Source: Macrocystis pyrifera
Lineage: Eukaryota; Sar; Phaeophyceae; Laminariales; Laminariaceae
Reading direction: 5' to 3'
DNA length: 64,000 bases
NCBI GenBank assembly: GCA_031763025.1
Contig: JASSKH010000020.1
Coordinates: 2,511,756-2,575,755, forward strand
Of the stretch, positions 19,976 through 31,371 are shown in pieces. Position numbers and translations under genes: made by a program. Position 1 is the first letter of the stretch. Every line of letters starts with the position of its first letter. Below the pieces are notes generated by a model, which saw nothing but the letters and a program-made list of their open reading frames with translations, was not told the DNA's origin and searched no databases.

Positions 19976-21924
19976 ATACCCTCCATTGGGCCATACCTGG
20001 TACATGGCAAACCTGTCGCACCGAAGATCTAAGTATCACACACGGCTTGCAGCGATAAGTTTCAAGTTTCGACGACATCCTCGATCTCACATCCGTTTTG
20101 GGAGCTGTAATTTTTTTTAATTCGGTAGCTCATTCGAACTCACAGCTGACGCATTTCATAATTTTAATAAAATGCGGCAGCCTGTCTTCCTGGTTCAACA
20201 AACTGCCAACTGCACCCGTCATCAACTCTATGAACATCTTGCCCATCTCCTCTGTCCAAGAATGCCAACGATTCAATACCTGTCCACAAACCCCAAAATT
20301 CCTAAATTTTAAATTTCAATCTTCTACTGATTTTTGTTGTAATAACGCGTACGTATATTTGAGGTTTACAGCAGTTAGTAATGTAGTATGCATAATCATG
20401 TCGAAGAAAATTGTTGATAAAATAAGATGGGCAAATGCCAAAATTAGGTATACCTGATCCATTTGAGCCACAATCAAGAACATCCTAAAACCAGGAAAAA
20501 CGCACGCCACGAGCGGTGTTATGTCCATGAAAATCCGGTAAAAACAAGAATGCGCCCAAAGCATTCAGCGTGCCACATGGCCTCCAAAATCTGAAATGTT
20601 TTGTTTTCTTGAGGGTGCAGGTACCACGGGCTCCACTTGGACCTGTAGAGAGTCACTATTAATATGCTTCGTTTGTTTCGCCACGGCGGGAGCGCCAAAA
20701 GTATATAACCGTTGTCGTTGCCGGCACTGCTGCTTTCTCCCCTGCCCCAAACCTTCCTTTAAACAACAGCCTGTATGTTGTATATCATGCACATGCCAAG
20801 CACTACTCCACTCTCTCCCCACACTGATGAAATATGTTATTCTTATTATTAGACGAATGTCATTCTTACTCTTGCGTCACTCGATCTTACGTTTCACATT
20901 ACATTCATAAATAATCGCGATTATTACATCCTTCACCGTTTCTTACACAAACACCTTTAATTTAGTTTGGTTGGCTTCGGGCTATGTCGCCAATTAATTG
21001 CAGTTACATGTACACGAAACGACGGAATACCCACTCCGAAGGAAAGCCTTGTATATACGTATTTTTACGTACGACGTACGTACGAGTACAGAGTGTATAT
21101 GTCAATATAGAAGAATTCCAACCGAGGGAGGGCAGACGCACGCGGAGAGAAAAACAGTGTACGTATCGCCTCTCAGATTGGTTCAAAGTTGGTGAAAATC
21201 AGTTGAAAGCTAGACAGAGTAGAAAAAGTCAAGTATACCTTTTTTTTGGCCTTTTCGAGCCAAAATCAGTTACGATCCCAGACTGGCCAATAGCAGGGCT
21301 CATGGGGTGTGTTTTGTACTTGTTTTTAGAATGTATCTGATTTTGGCCGAAATATGGCCAGGTATACCTGATTTTAGCGAAAACCCAAATTTAATCGGAA
21401 AATAAAATCAATAACATCCGAATTCGAGGAGGCGAAAGAAAGAAGAAAGAGATATCCCAGGAGCCGGGGGGAGGAAGAAGAAGTAGATAGATGCACAGAT
21501 GTGCCTGTCTGGCAGAGCAATAGAGAGTAGAACTGTTGTTGTGGGAGAATGTGGATTGTACAAGGAGGAACGGGATGTGTTAGAAGAGACATGCGGAATC
21601 GGTGGGTTTGCCTTGCTCTGAATAAGCAGAGTGGAGACTGACCTACAGATGGTAGAGGAGATGTTTTTATTTTTAGTGCAGCAGTCTCATCATGCATGCT
21701 TTTGCACCTTGCTCGACAGAAACATTCATGTATACAATGGAGGAACGCCCCACAAAATACAAAATACATAGATTTTTGTTTTTTCCGAGACGGGCGAGTA
21801 CACGATATGTACCCGCCAACACCGCTTTCACTTTTCACGCACTCCAAGCAGACTATTGAGACTACTACTAATAGTATTTATTATTATTGACAACACAATG
21901 TGTATAAATCTTCTGCGTGACCCC
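19976..21924. other. No gene; one dispersed repeat
   Basis: Contains the repeat segment at 20183-20300 and otherwise short frames without domain content. The 157-codon minus frame at 21847-21374 is Ser/Cys-rich without motif. Confidence 0.5.
20183..20300 (+). repeat. Dispersed repeat A, copy 1
   Basis: The segment from GTCTTCCTGGTTCAA to TGTCCACAAACCCC recurs at 23213-23330 in the same orientation with roughly 85-90 percent identity by eye. It is 3 kb away, so either a segmental duplication or two members of an unknown repeat. Confidence 0.7.
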
Positions 21925-22048
21925 ATTTACGGGGGACCTTGTTAGTAAATAAGACCAAACGCGGTTGTTTTTAGGGAAATATATAGGTTTATGTCTGTAA
22001 CGTATGTCCTGTTTACTACTGCTGCTACCGTATGATCCCCCGTAATAT
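21925..22048. repeat. MITE, family 1, diverged copy
   Basis: Ends resemble the family TIR (TTTACGGGGGACC on the left, ATCCCCCGTAATA on the right) with the internal GTTAGTAAAT and ATATATAGGTTTATG segments. Confidence 0.55.
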
Positions 22049-22103
22049 TGTAATATTATATCAGGTAGCAATTTCCTTCTCTCTGCGAGTGTGCCAACCT
22101 GTG

Positions 22104-22271
22104 GTACGTAGGCTATTAATGCATTACGGTGTGTTATCTCTGTGTCGTAGTCTGTGACCACAGAGCTCGTATCTTTCTAGGGTGAAGAATCAGCACGGAC
22201 ACTGGGCTTGCTGGATGTCGACGAGTAGAAGAACGGTTTAATGTGAAGAACACACACACACACACACACAC
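22104..22271 (+). repeat. LINE 3'-end fragment with (AC)n tail
   Basis: Plus-strand fragment ending in GTTTAATGTGAAGAACACAC and a CA tract. It is the near-identical inverted partner of 17379-17545 and has the same last 130 bases as the longer LINE at 37947-38083. Confidence 0.75.
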
Positions 22272-22578
22272 CGGCATGACTCCTGTCGCAATCGAACATA
22301 CATTTGGCGCTTTGGAGGCGGCAGTCGCCACCACGTACAAAACGTGTACGTACGTACGTGGCAGTAGTAGATTGCTGCTGTAATATACGACACTACTATG
22401 TATGATATACTGCTGTGTGTAGATCCTGGTGCCTTTCGTTTGGCGCACGTGTATACTGCTGCTGCTGGGCTGTAATTCAGCGGGGTATTTGTCCCTTTTT
22501 CCCTTCTCTGTTTTTCCTCTTTCGTTTTACCCCGTTTGCCCCGCCTTGTGCCTCTGTATCTTCCTTTTTGCTGTTTCA

Positions 22579-22690
22579 TATTACGGGGGACCATAGCAAA
22601 TAGGACCTACGGCACACACAATAACTTATATATCTACCTACTTTATTTACTAACCATATTTGGTCCTTTTTACTATGGCCTCCCGTAATT
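22579..22690. repeat. MITE, family 1
   Basis: Terminal inverted repeats TATTACGGGGGACCATAG and CTATGGCCTCCCGTAAT flank an AT-rich centre of about 70 bp. Confidence 0.7.
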
Positions 22691-23212
22691 GTATCTGATT
22701 TTTCCTTTTGTTTTGATTAGTCGTCTTCCTTTTCGTTTTTTGCCTACTATTAATAATATATATTTTTCTTCTCTGGTGTTCTTTATAGCGGAGTATGTAT
22801 GTATGTTGGTTTGTTTGTTCTTATCTCTGTTCTACACACCTCGCGTAGCTCGCGAGCCTTCGATCCGCGAAAATCTGCACATGCATATGCTCTTGTTTGT
22901 TTCCCTTCCTCGTATATCGATATGGCTTGTCAGTTGAATTAAGTTTTATCTCTCTCTTCCCTTTTTGATTTTTGATTTTTCGACGTCGAGTTGCTTTTTT
23001 CATCCTGTATATTTCTTCCTACAGTACTCTTAATAGGAGGTAGCATGCGGTCTTCTCGGTGTTGTTTTGCTCATGAATCTGGAATTATTTCTTCTTTCAG
23101 CTCGCCGACCTTCCAAAGTATATCACCCCCCCCCCCCTGTTCGTACACCCCTACGAGTAGAGTACTACGATATATGGTCTTCCTCACTGCCGTGTCAACC
23201 CTCTTCCCAGTC

Positions 23213-23330
23213 TGTCTTCCTGGTTCAACCAACTGCACCCGTCACCAATTCTATGCATCTCTTGCCCATCCCCTCTGTCCCAGCATGCCAACGATTCAAT
23301 ACCTCTCCACAAACCCCAGATATTCTCCAT
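23213..23330 (+). repeat. Dispersed repeat A, copy 2
   Basis: Matches 20183-20300 (TTCCTGGTTCAACCAACTGC through CACAAACCCCAGA). Confidence 0.7.
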
Positions 23331-23348
23331 TCAATCTTTTACTTCTGT

Positions 23349-23905
23349 GGCGACTTGTACAGCGTACCGCATGTACCTGATACGTACGTGCGCGGACCTC
23401 ACTTTTTTTCTGAGGTGTAGATGTGCTTCAGTCATCATGTGGACGATTATTATTTGCCTGTTTTATTTTTTTACCGAAGTTTTTTTTTTTTTTTTTTTTG
23501 ATCTTCCCTGGAGATCTGGGTAAAAAAAGCTTACGCCCAACACACTTTCTTATTTGTGTACCGGTTCTTGTCCATCTGTAGAACACAGATTTAACATGGC
23601 ACTCCACCAGTGTTCATGTCATGAACTTGCCGGACCTCTTTAGTCGACCTCCTTTAGGTTCGACCAAGAGGTAGGGATAGCCACCCAGGACTCAACAGCT
23701 CATTTTGCTCTGTCTTTTCCCTGGGTAGTGCGAGATTTGCCTGCCGCCTGTTCATTTTTGATTCCTGCATTTACTCTCCTAAGGCTCCCAATCAAGCGAC
23801 CCGGAAGTATTCTTCCACTCGCTGCAGAGTTATATTGGAGCCTGTCCTGCAACCACGGACTGCATTGTATTGTGGCGGTGAGTTAATTTGAGAACAGCAT
23901 CCACA
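23349..23905 (+). repeat. Dispersed repeat D, copy 1, split by an insertion
   Basis: Two parts match the copy at 42160-42418: GACTTGTACAGCGTACC... to CTGAGGTGTAGATG (23350-23422), and CAGAGTTATATTGGAGCCTG to GGCGGTGAGTTAAT (23825-23888). About 330 bases that are absent from the other copy lie between them, roughly 23480-23805. Confidence 0.5.
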
Positions 23906-24331
23906 AAAAAAGATGGGGAATGAGGAGCGTGACAGATGCCTTGAAGTGGTCAAAGAGGAGTATTGGATCGTACTCGTAAAACGTGTACATATGGTGGCTG
24001 TGGGTGGGCATGTGTGGGTGGGTTGAAGCTGGTGGGTAGGTAGGTGAGTGGTAGGTGAGTGACTGAGTGTATCGGTTCGTCCGCGGGCTGGTTGGTCCGA
24101 CCGTCACCAACAGCACCCATCAACATCCCATACACGTCGGCAAAAACAACTTGCATGGTGGATGGGTGGGCGGGAGGGGCTTGTGTGGAAATGCAAATAA
24201 TTGATGTCTTCTTAATTATCCACCCCACCTATTAACAGTGAGTGCCAAAAGACAACCACAACACCACGAGAATCGTAAACAACATCATAGTTAATCAATA
24301 AATCACAACAACAAAAGGAACACTCAACTAC

Positions 24332-24439
24332 TATTTCGGGGGTCCATAGTTAACGGGACCAAATTTTGTTAGTAAAAATACGTAAATATATTGGTTTTTA
24401 TGTATACCATAGGGCCTGTTAACTATGGACCCCGTAATA
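24332..24439. repeat. MITE, family 1
   Basis: 108 bp, left TIR TATTTCGGGGGTCCATAGTT, right TIR ending ACTATGGACCCCGTAATA; internal AAATTTTGTTAGTAAAAAT as in other copies. Confidence 0.85.
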
Positions 24440-25791
24440 GTACAGTACAACAACACCAACATCAACAACGAACACAACAACACCAGGCGTTTTGTCCAAA
24501 CAAAATCACCGACCACAAACAGTTGACAACACACAACACGAATTGAACGCAAAACAAAATTCTAGCGGTCGGGGTATTAGTGTTGGATACCAAAGCTCTC
24601 AAAGTTACGTTACGATTACCGCAGAAAAAGACGATAAACGACGTTGATCACGGTAGTTTTCGTTACCGAGCCGAAATACGAACCTTCCGATAGGCGATAA
24701 CGACAATAATGATAATATAGAGGCGAAAACGCACGCACGCACTGCCAGTAAAAAAGCGCCCGTCACCTTGTCGATTTGTCTTCCGTCGTGACTACCATGG
24801 TATGTGCCAGTCCGATATCATTCCCGTCTCAAATCGAAGCGTTAGAAGTTTTACTTTACTACTGCCGTGCTGCGGCAAATACACGGCGATGCGTGATATA
24901 ACGATCGATCCTTCTATGTCCACAGGTTACCTGGTTAATATAATGTACAAGGGGGGCTCTACCGCGGCGGGCTGACGCCTGCCTGCGGCTTCGCGCATGC
25001 CCGTAAGGTAGTAGGTAAATGGAAGCCGACCGCAAAAAACGATCGTACTGCCAAGGGGTTTACGGTGGAAAATAGTAAAAAATAATGGGAGGAGGCATTA
25101 TTATCGTATTATTCATGACGCTCGCCGTGACCGCCAGCTTCCTCGATGTTGTTCTTGACGTGCTCCTTCTGTTTTTTTATGCTATGCTTGCGACGTCCTC
25201 CCACGAAAACAACACCACCGTGCTACTTTACCCTGAACGCGTACACCATCACAAATCTAAATGAAAGCCTCTCTGTCTGATCGGCACGTGAGATGCAGGC
25301 AAGGTAAGGCCTGCGATCTGCTGCAAGTATGTACCTGGTGCGGCGGATCTATCTATACTGCAGGGGAACACTCAGAATGCGTACACTAACTGTTTCTATA
25401 TATGACGGCACGACGGCGGCTTCCTCATTGGTCCACTCGAAACACGATAAGTACCCCCGTTCTTGCCAAGTCAAAAGCTGGACGCGTACAACACTATAAT
25501 TTAACGACAGTCTGATCGGAGTGCGCGCTGCAGATGAAGCAACCTGCTGTTTGATGCACGTACTCGGTTCGTTCGATGGATGACCGCTTTGATTACAGCA
25601 GTGTATCATAACGCTCAACATATACCTACCAGGTATGTTGGAAGGCAATACTCAAAACTATACCGATACCTGGCAGTATATATTAGTGTGTACCCAACTA
25701 TTTTCTGTATGCTGCACAGCAGTATGCTAGTAGTTAGTATATAATTTCCATTTTCCCCTGGGCAGCTACGCAACATTTTCGGCGTTGATGT
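24440..25791. other. No recognisable gene
   Basis: ACAACA-rich at 24440-24500. No frame above 100 codons and no repeat family seen. Confidence 0.55.
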
Positions 25792-25902
25792 TTTTACGGG
25801 GATCCATAGTTAATGGGACCAAATTTTGTTAGTAAAAATTGCCAAATATATATATATATATATATTTACCATAGGTTCTATTAACTATGGACCCCCGTAA
25901 TA
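25792..25902. repeat. MITE, family 1, with internal (TA)n expansion
   Basis: Left TIR TTTTACGGGGATCCATAGTT, right TIR ending TGGACCCCCGTAATA. The usual AAATATATAGG centre is expanded to a TA dinucleotide tract at about 25844-25866. Confidence 0.85.
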
Positions 25903-26291
25903 GTATCGTCGGCCAATAAGCTCGAACATGCTGACGACAACAAACGACACTACAAATACGGTTATACTACCACTAACATTACTACAACGTAGTACTACTG
26001 TGCCAGTTTGTCCCTTTCCCGGCCGGACACCACGCCGAAAAGAAAAAAAGAAAAGATGGAAGCAAAATAAAGTCGTTCGTTCAGAAGACTGCCGTCATAT
26101 AATTATATATCACACCGCACACAGGATCATGCTGCTGTAGAGGCGGAAATCACGAGAGAAACTGCGAAAAAAGTGACGAGCGCGGCAGGGCAGCGCGCCC
26201 TGTCTGGGCACTGTGCCAGCCACACACGTCCTCGTTCATACCGATTTTCGTTTATGCAGCTTGCGGTACGTAAAGAGGCTATTTGTTTTCC

Positions 26292-26990
26292 GCATGCCTG
26301 AACTAACTGGAAACATCAGGCATCAGCCCGACCGAGCTTGCGGGAGAGAGCACAATTTCTCCTCCCCGAAAATAAAAACTAATTCGTACATATATTTTTT
26401 CATTTCGAACTCCTCCCCGAAAGAGGTTATAATAGTCGTTTGCGGCGGGTTAGGAATCTCTGAATGACACGATAAAGTGCGTTGGTCCTACCTGTACCGA
26501 AACGTCGTGGATGATAGTTAGTTGATGTGTTCATGTATCATTCAGAGATCCCTGACTCGCCGCAAACGATAATTATAACCTCTTTTGGGGAGTCACTGGC
26601 CAGTAGTCAATCGCGAGGGAAATAATAGAAAACGCGCGCGGTTCACGCATCTTGCAAAGTTGAGTATCGACCGATCTGCCGATCGGTTGAACTCAGAGCT
26701 GACGTGCTTTCTTAGTTTTTTTTTTAAACCTTTTTTGGGGAGGATATCGAAATCAAGAAACGAAAAAGTGCATTATGGTCGTTCCAGAAAGTTGTAGATA
26801 GAAATTTGATGTATCATTCAGGGATTCCCAACTCGCCATAAATAACAAGTTATTAATAATGATAACCTCTATCTTGTGTGGAGAAAATCGAAATCAAGAA
26901 AAATATGTTTTTTTACTTTATTTTGGGGGAGCACAGATCTCGCATGCCCGAAATTGACTGGAAACATCAGACATCAGCCCGAAGGATAAA
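26292..26990. repeat. Composite repeat with direct ends and internal inverted arms
   Basis: Direct repeats CGCATGCCTGAACTAACTGG... (26292-26340) and CGCATGCCCGAAATTGACTG... (26940-26985) bound the unit. Inside, 26414-26470 and 26532-26592 form inverted arms (AAGAGGTTATAAT... with TTATAACCTCTTTT), and a third related arm lies at 26810-26875. No coding sequence seen. Confidence 0.55.
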
Positions 26991-29900
26991 TGAACATCCT
27001 AATAAATTGATATTCTCAATTTGTAAAACTGAGCATCAGCTGCGGTAATTACAATCTTGTCTGTCTGTCTATTTTTCTGACCGCAGTCACAAGGAAACTC
27101 CAACTCTCGCAAAATCTGGTCCCAACCCGCTCCCGACGTTGAGGTGTATACCGCGCGAATCGATAGCGGACACACATACAAGCAGCATCGACCAACTTTC
27201 GGATTCAACAGAACCCTGCGCCTTGAGATACGCGACCCAGCCTCACCGGGGGGACAACCGCTTGTGGACAATCGCTCGTGCCAGAGTCGGCACGAGCAGC
27301 GAAATATTTCGCAAATTGGCTACAGCGCATCGATCGTAACTAAAGTGGGATCACTTTGTGCAGAAGCATTGCTCGCTCAGCGTGTTTGTCTAACCTTGTT
27401 AACGAGGTCGTTGCCTGTCGCTCGCAAACGGCCGTCCAAGGGTGCTTCTGTCTGCAAGGTCTTGACCCCCACGGTATTTATACCACTAATAGTCATCGAT
27501 TGGTACAAAGTAGTATTTGTTATCCACTCGCACCCCTATTATGCACAAAAAAAGCAAACAATCTACCGTTACAAAATAATTAATACTATGTAGCTGTCAG
27601 TTCTCCGAAACATTTTGGACCTTAGGGGCTATCTTCACGAAGAGTGTTGAGCTAGTAGTGCCGAATTTGTACACCGTACCAGGTATTTACAAGGTATAGG
27701 TTTTCGGGAATCGAAAAACTCCAGGCACAGATGCAAACCAAGGCCTGGCCGAAACGTAGTATTAGAACTCATAGACCATGTACAAGGCACGAGAGTGACA
27801 TAGCACTCCTGTACACTCAGGGGAATTCCAATGCTGCCCTCGGCGGCATGCATTGCTTGGGAATTGAAGTATCTGCAGTACTCCTGCCATCCTACCTCAG
27901 CATGACGTATCCGGAATTGTATATTTCCGCGCGATGTGAGCTGTCGTCTTTAGTGTCCAATCGTAGGTAGATGTCCCGTCCGGGTACCATATAGGTTGTG
28001 CCATACCTACAGCAGTACATATATAGGTCCCCACCAGACAACGAGAATGGAGCGTAAAAACGTAGCAGGTACGCCAAAGCCACGGCAGCTATGTTTTATG
28101 CATCGACTAGCACCTGGTAATCGTGATGAGGACGACATCGCATACTCTGTAAATTCCTCACCCGCTGTCAAACGTTCGTGATTTAATCAAAACTGAATAC
28201 ATGTTCACGCATTCCCTCTCGCGATGAAACCTTTCTCTCATTATCAACGCAGAGCACCCCTTCTTCGGCATGATATCGAGACCAACTTCACCAATGCAGC
28301 GCGAAGCTTTTTTGTTTTCGGCAGCGAGGTCAGCATGCACAGTCGCGGCCAAACAACGGCGGGATGGCTTGGAGGGGTACCATAATCTCTGTCACGAGCG
28401 TAGCAACTAAGGGAAGATGCATGCATTGCGATGCCGTCATTGTTGTCCCCATAGACCAGATTGGTACGCGCTTCGGGACTACCCGTGTCATCCGGGTCTG
28501 ACTGTACCGCGCCTCTCCACTGCCAGCCAAGATTGCGTCGGATACTCCCGGTCGTGCGTATCTTCTCTTGGAACCGAGGTCGGTGTGTGCCGTACATAGT
28601 CATGTATCCGAGCGGTACAGTAGTAGTTTGCCACACAAATGAATCTGAGCTGAACTAGTTGATAGGTTTTCCACACCGTATTGCGCGCGGCGGGTTAAAT
28701 TCCCCGTTGATGAACTTACGGCCGCGCTTTGTTGAACATCGAGGTGCGGCATGTTCGTCAACCATTGTATCTCGTGGTTTGGTGTATGTATACGTCTACC
28801 AGTAGGTGGGGCTCGAGCCTCGACGAAAGAGCAGATTATCGGAGCCCCTACGTTCCCGTCGGTTGGGAAGACGCACGACGGACATACGAAGTACTTTCAC
28901 GAATGTACCGTTTTACCTCGGCGGTTGTTTGTCTGGTAAAATGCCTGCAGCTGGAAGACCTGTACCGGTCGGCAGCAACGAAACCAGTGATGCCGGGATC
29001 ACGTATACCACCAAGCTCGGTGTACAGTATGTGCAGCCAGCAAGTGATTTGTGGCATCCGTAGATGTATCAGGGGTCTACTGTAGGAATCAATCAGTTGT
29101 TGAGTAGTTGCGTCAAGAACTCGATTATTTAGAGTGGAAAGAAAGAGGAAGCGATTGTTTGCACTCTGAGCGTTAGACACCTGACACCAACATAAGTCAC
29201 ATGTTGGCCGACAATCAGAGTTGGCACGATATATTCGCATGCCAGAGTGAGTAAACGATGATGCGAGCCTGGCGAATTCGGGACACCCGGCTATCGTAGA
29301 GCAGGAGAAGATCCATATCTAGCAAAAGGGGCTCCTTACGGTAGCCATTCGTTCCAAGATACCTGGTAGGAGATTATGAGTTTGGTGAGTTCGTGTTTCG
29401 AGCGATACGGCCAGGTTACTTAACAACGGAAGATGCTTGTATATACAACTGCAGTACGGATAGGAAATGTATCATGATGGTTGACAAGAACACCTCGAAT
29501 TTTTCTCGTGGTTGCATCTTGGACACAAAGATCCTCGCTTCCATGCGCCCAATGGAGGGCCGCGATGATGAATATGTACACCCCGGTGGTTTTTTTTTGC
29601 GCGATCCAAGTCGTTTTCTACCACGAACACGTTTAGCAAGTCGACGACATACTGCGGTGGGGATATTGGTGGCAGGCGATACTGCCGTAGTCGTCGAGTG
29701 TACGTGTTGTTGTTTTTTGGATCGGTCCTTCTGGCCTGTAGAACACAGTCCAACAGCGTTACAACGACAATGTTAAACTACGCCATGCACTGTAGACGTT
29801 CGTTACACTTTTCATGGAGTCATGGAGGAAACGCGTCACCATGCGCATTCAGACGTGGCAGGCTTGTGCAGTTCGGGAACTACAAACACTGTGGAGCGTA

Positions 29901-31293
29901 GGGCATGCGTCGTTGTGGATGCGATGGGTGTAGAGGTTGAGAGACGCTTGTTACGGTTGAGGTAGAGTAGTGGGCAGTGTGTGAGTTTAGATTCCTCACT
30001 GAAGAGCTCTACAACCAGTAGGTACTCCACCCAACAACTGATGTAGAGACGAAGGTCTCTTTGTCCCAATATTAATAGAGCTCTTGGTAAATCAGTACCA
30101 CAGAGGAAGTACCTGCTGAAAGCTTGAGCCATATTCCCATGGGCGAGGTACGAGACAAGTAAGCCCGTGGTACAATGTCCACGACTATTCTATAGATCTT
30201 CGGTTGCAATTGTTGACAAGCTCCGTAAGTAGGCAATGGTCTGCATGAAATATGTAAGCTGGTATACACTCCTACCGTTTGCCGGCTGGAGGAACTAGTG
30301 ATGGCCATGCGCTGGAGGAACAAGCCAGAGCAGGGAATACGGGGGGGGCACACTCATTATCGTGCATGGCGGTAGTCATTGACCATAAGGGGGGGGGGGG
30401 GGGGGGGGGGGTACTCGATAGGAGAACTGCATTCGATCTCATACATGGCTGCAGTCGTATGACCATGCATAGACCCTCGCGTCCCTACAATGCCGGGACG
30501 GAGCATGTTGGGTTTTCACCGACCAGGCAGACATTGCTTGCACCAAGCGCGAAACGCCTTGAGATGTTCGGCTAGTCACGTGAAGGGCGATGTGCATCCT
30601 ACTGTGAACCGCTTGTGTGGCGGAATTGCATATGGATGACAGCTTCAGTTAATGGGGGAAAGCTCGGGCCCGGACGATGACATGCAGAACCATGCCTATT
30701 TCCGTGTTCGTTTTGTGGGCGCAATACGTCAAATAATTGGATTTATCGAGCACATCAAAAACGGATCATCACGCAGTATACAGTCGGAATTCTACACACA
30801 CACACATCAATCGCATGGCTCAGAGCTGGGGAGCCAACTGTTCAGCTTTCTAAATCACATGAACGTAAGACGCGGTGTTTTGAACATGCCTGTAGTTCAG
30901 CACTGCAGTAGACTTCCTGAGTATTTCCACGCCAACAACAGCACCCGTACACCGGTTTGCCGTAGATCATCCTTGAAACTGAACCTGAAGCGGGGGATAC
31001 CGCGATGTTTTTGTCCACTAGCAAAACATGGGCACTTCAAACCTGGGACAGAGTTAGTCCCTTGCTGACATGACGGGACCAACCATTATTACTCAGATCG
31101 CTGGGTAGTCGACTGCAGACGTCAGAGGCGGCAGCCTCCCAGAAGCCATTTGCTTTCTTCACGAAACGTAGACCGGGCGGACAACACAAGAAACGCCCTT
31201 CCCATCCGTCGCCCGCTCTCTTCCTTCTTTTCATTGCACCCCTATATCTCCGCCCCGTACCCCATCCTCCCATTGAGCGGTTGAGGAGGACAA
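26991..31293. other. Large unassigned interval
   Basis: Frames of up to about 130 codons occur on both strands (for example plus 27144-27593, 28729-29085 and 29393-29776; minus 29240-28848), but none shows a domain and the strands compete. A 20-base G run sits at 30391-30410. Composition is near-even and looks like old single-copy or decayed sequence. Confidence 0.5.
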
Positions 31294-31371
31294 CGACGAA
31301 GATATATATCAAGGAGCAAGACGTGTCATAAGGAGAGGGAAAGGACGTCTTGCTCCTTTATATCTTCGTCA
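31294..31371. repeat. Short foldback hairpin
   Basis: Arms GACGAAGATATATATCAAGG + AGCAAGACGT and ACGTCTTGCTCCTTTATATC + TTCGTC are complementary over nearly 30 bases, with a loop of about 22 bases. Could be a small MITE or a transcribed hairpin. Confidence 0.7.

Larger units (their letters stand above)
22691..24331. other. No gene; repeat fragments
   Basis: Holds repeat A copy 2 (23213-23330), pieces of repeat D (23349-23905), a C run at 23126-23137 and a T run at 23480-23500. No protein domain seen. Confidence 0.5.

Noticed and set aside
28729..29776. Several 100-130-codon plus frames as exons of one gene
   Set aside because: Competing minus frames of similar length, no motif and no consistent splice signals.
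30391..30410. 20-base G run as a quadruplex element
   Set aside because: Homopolymer runs occur at several places (10580, 39344, 40251) and may be slippage or sequencing artefact; no pattern of separate G tracts.
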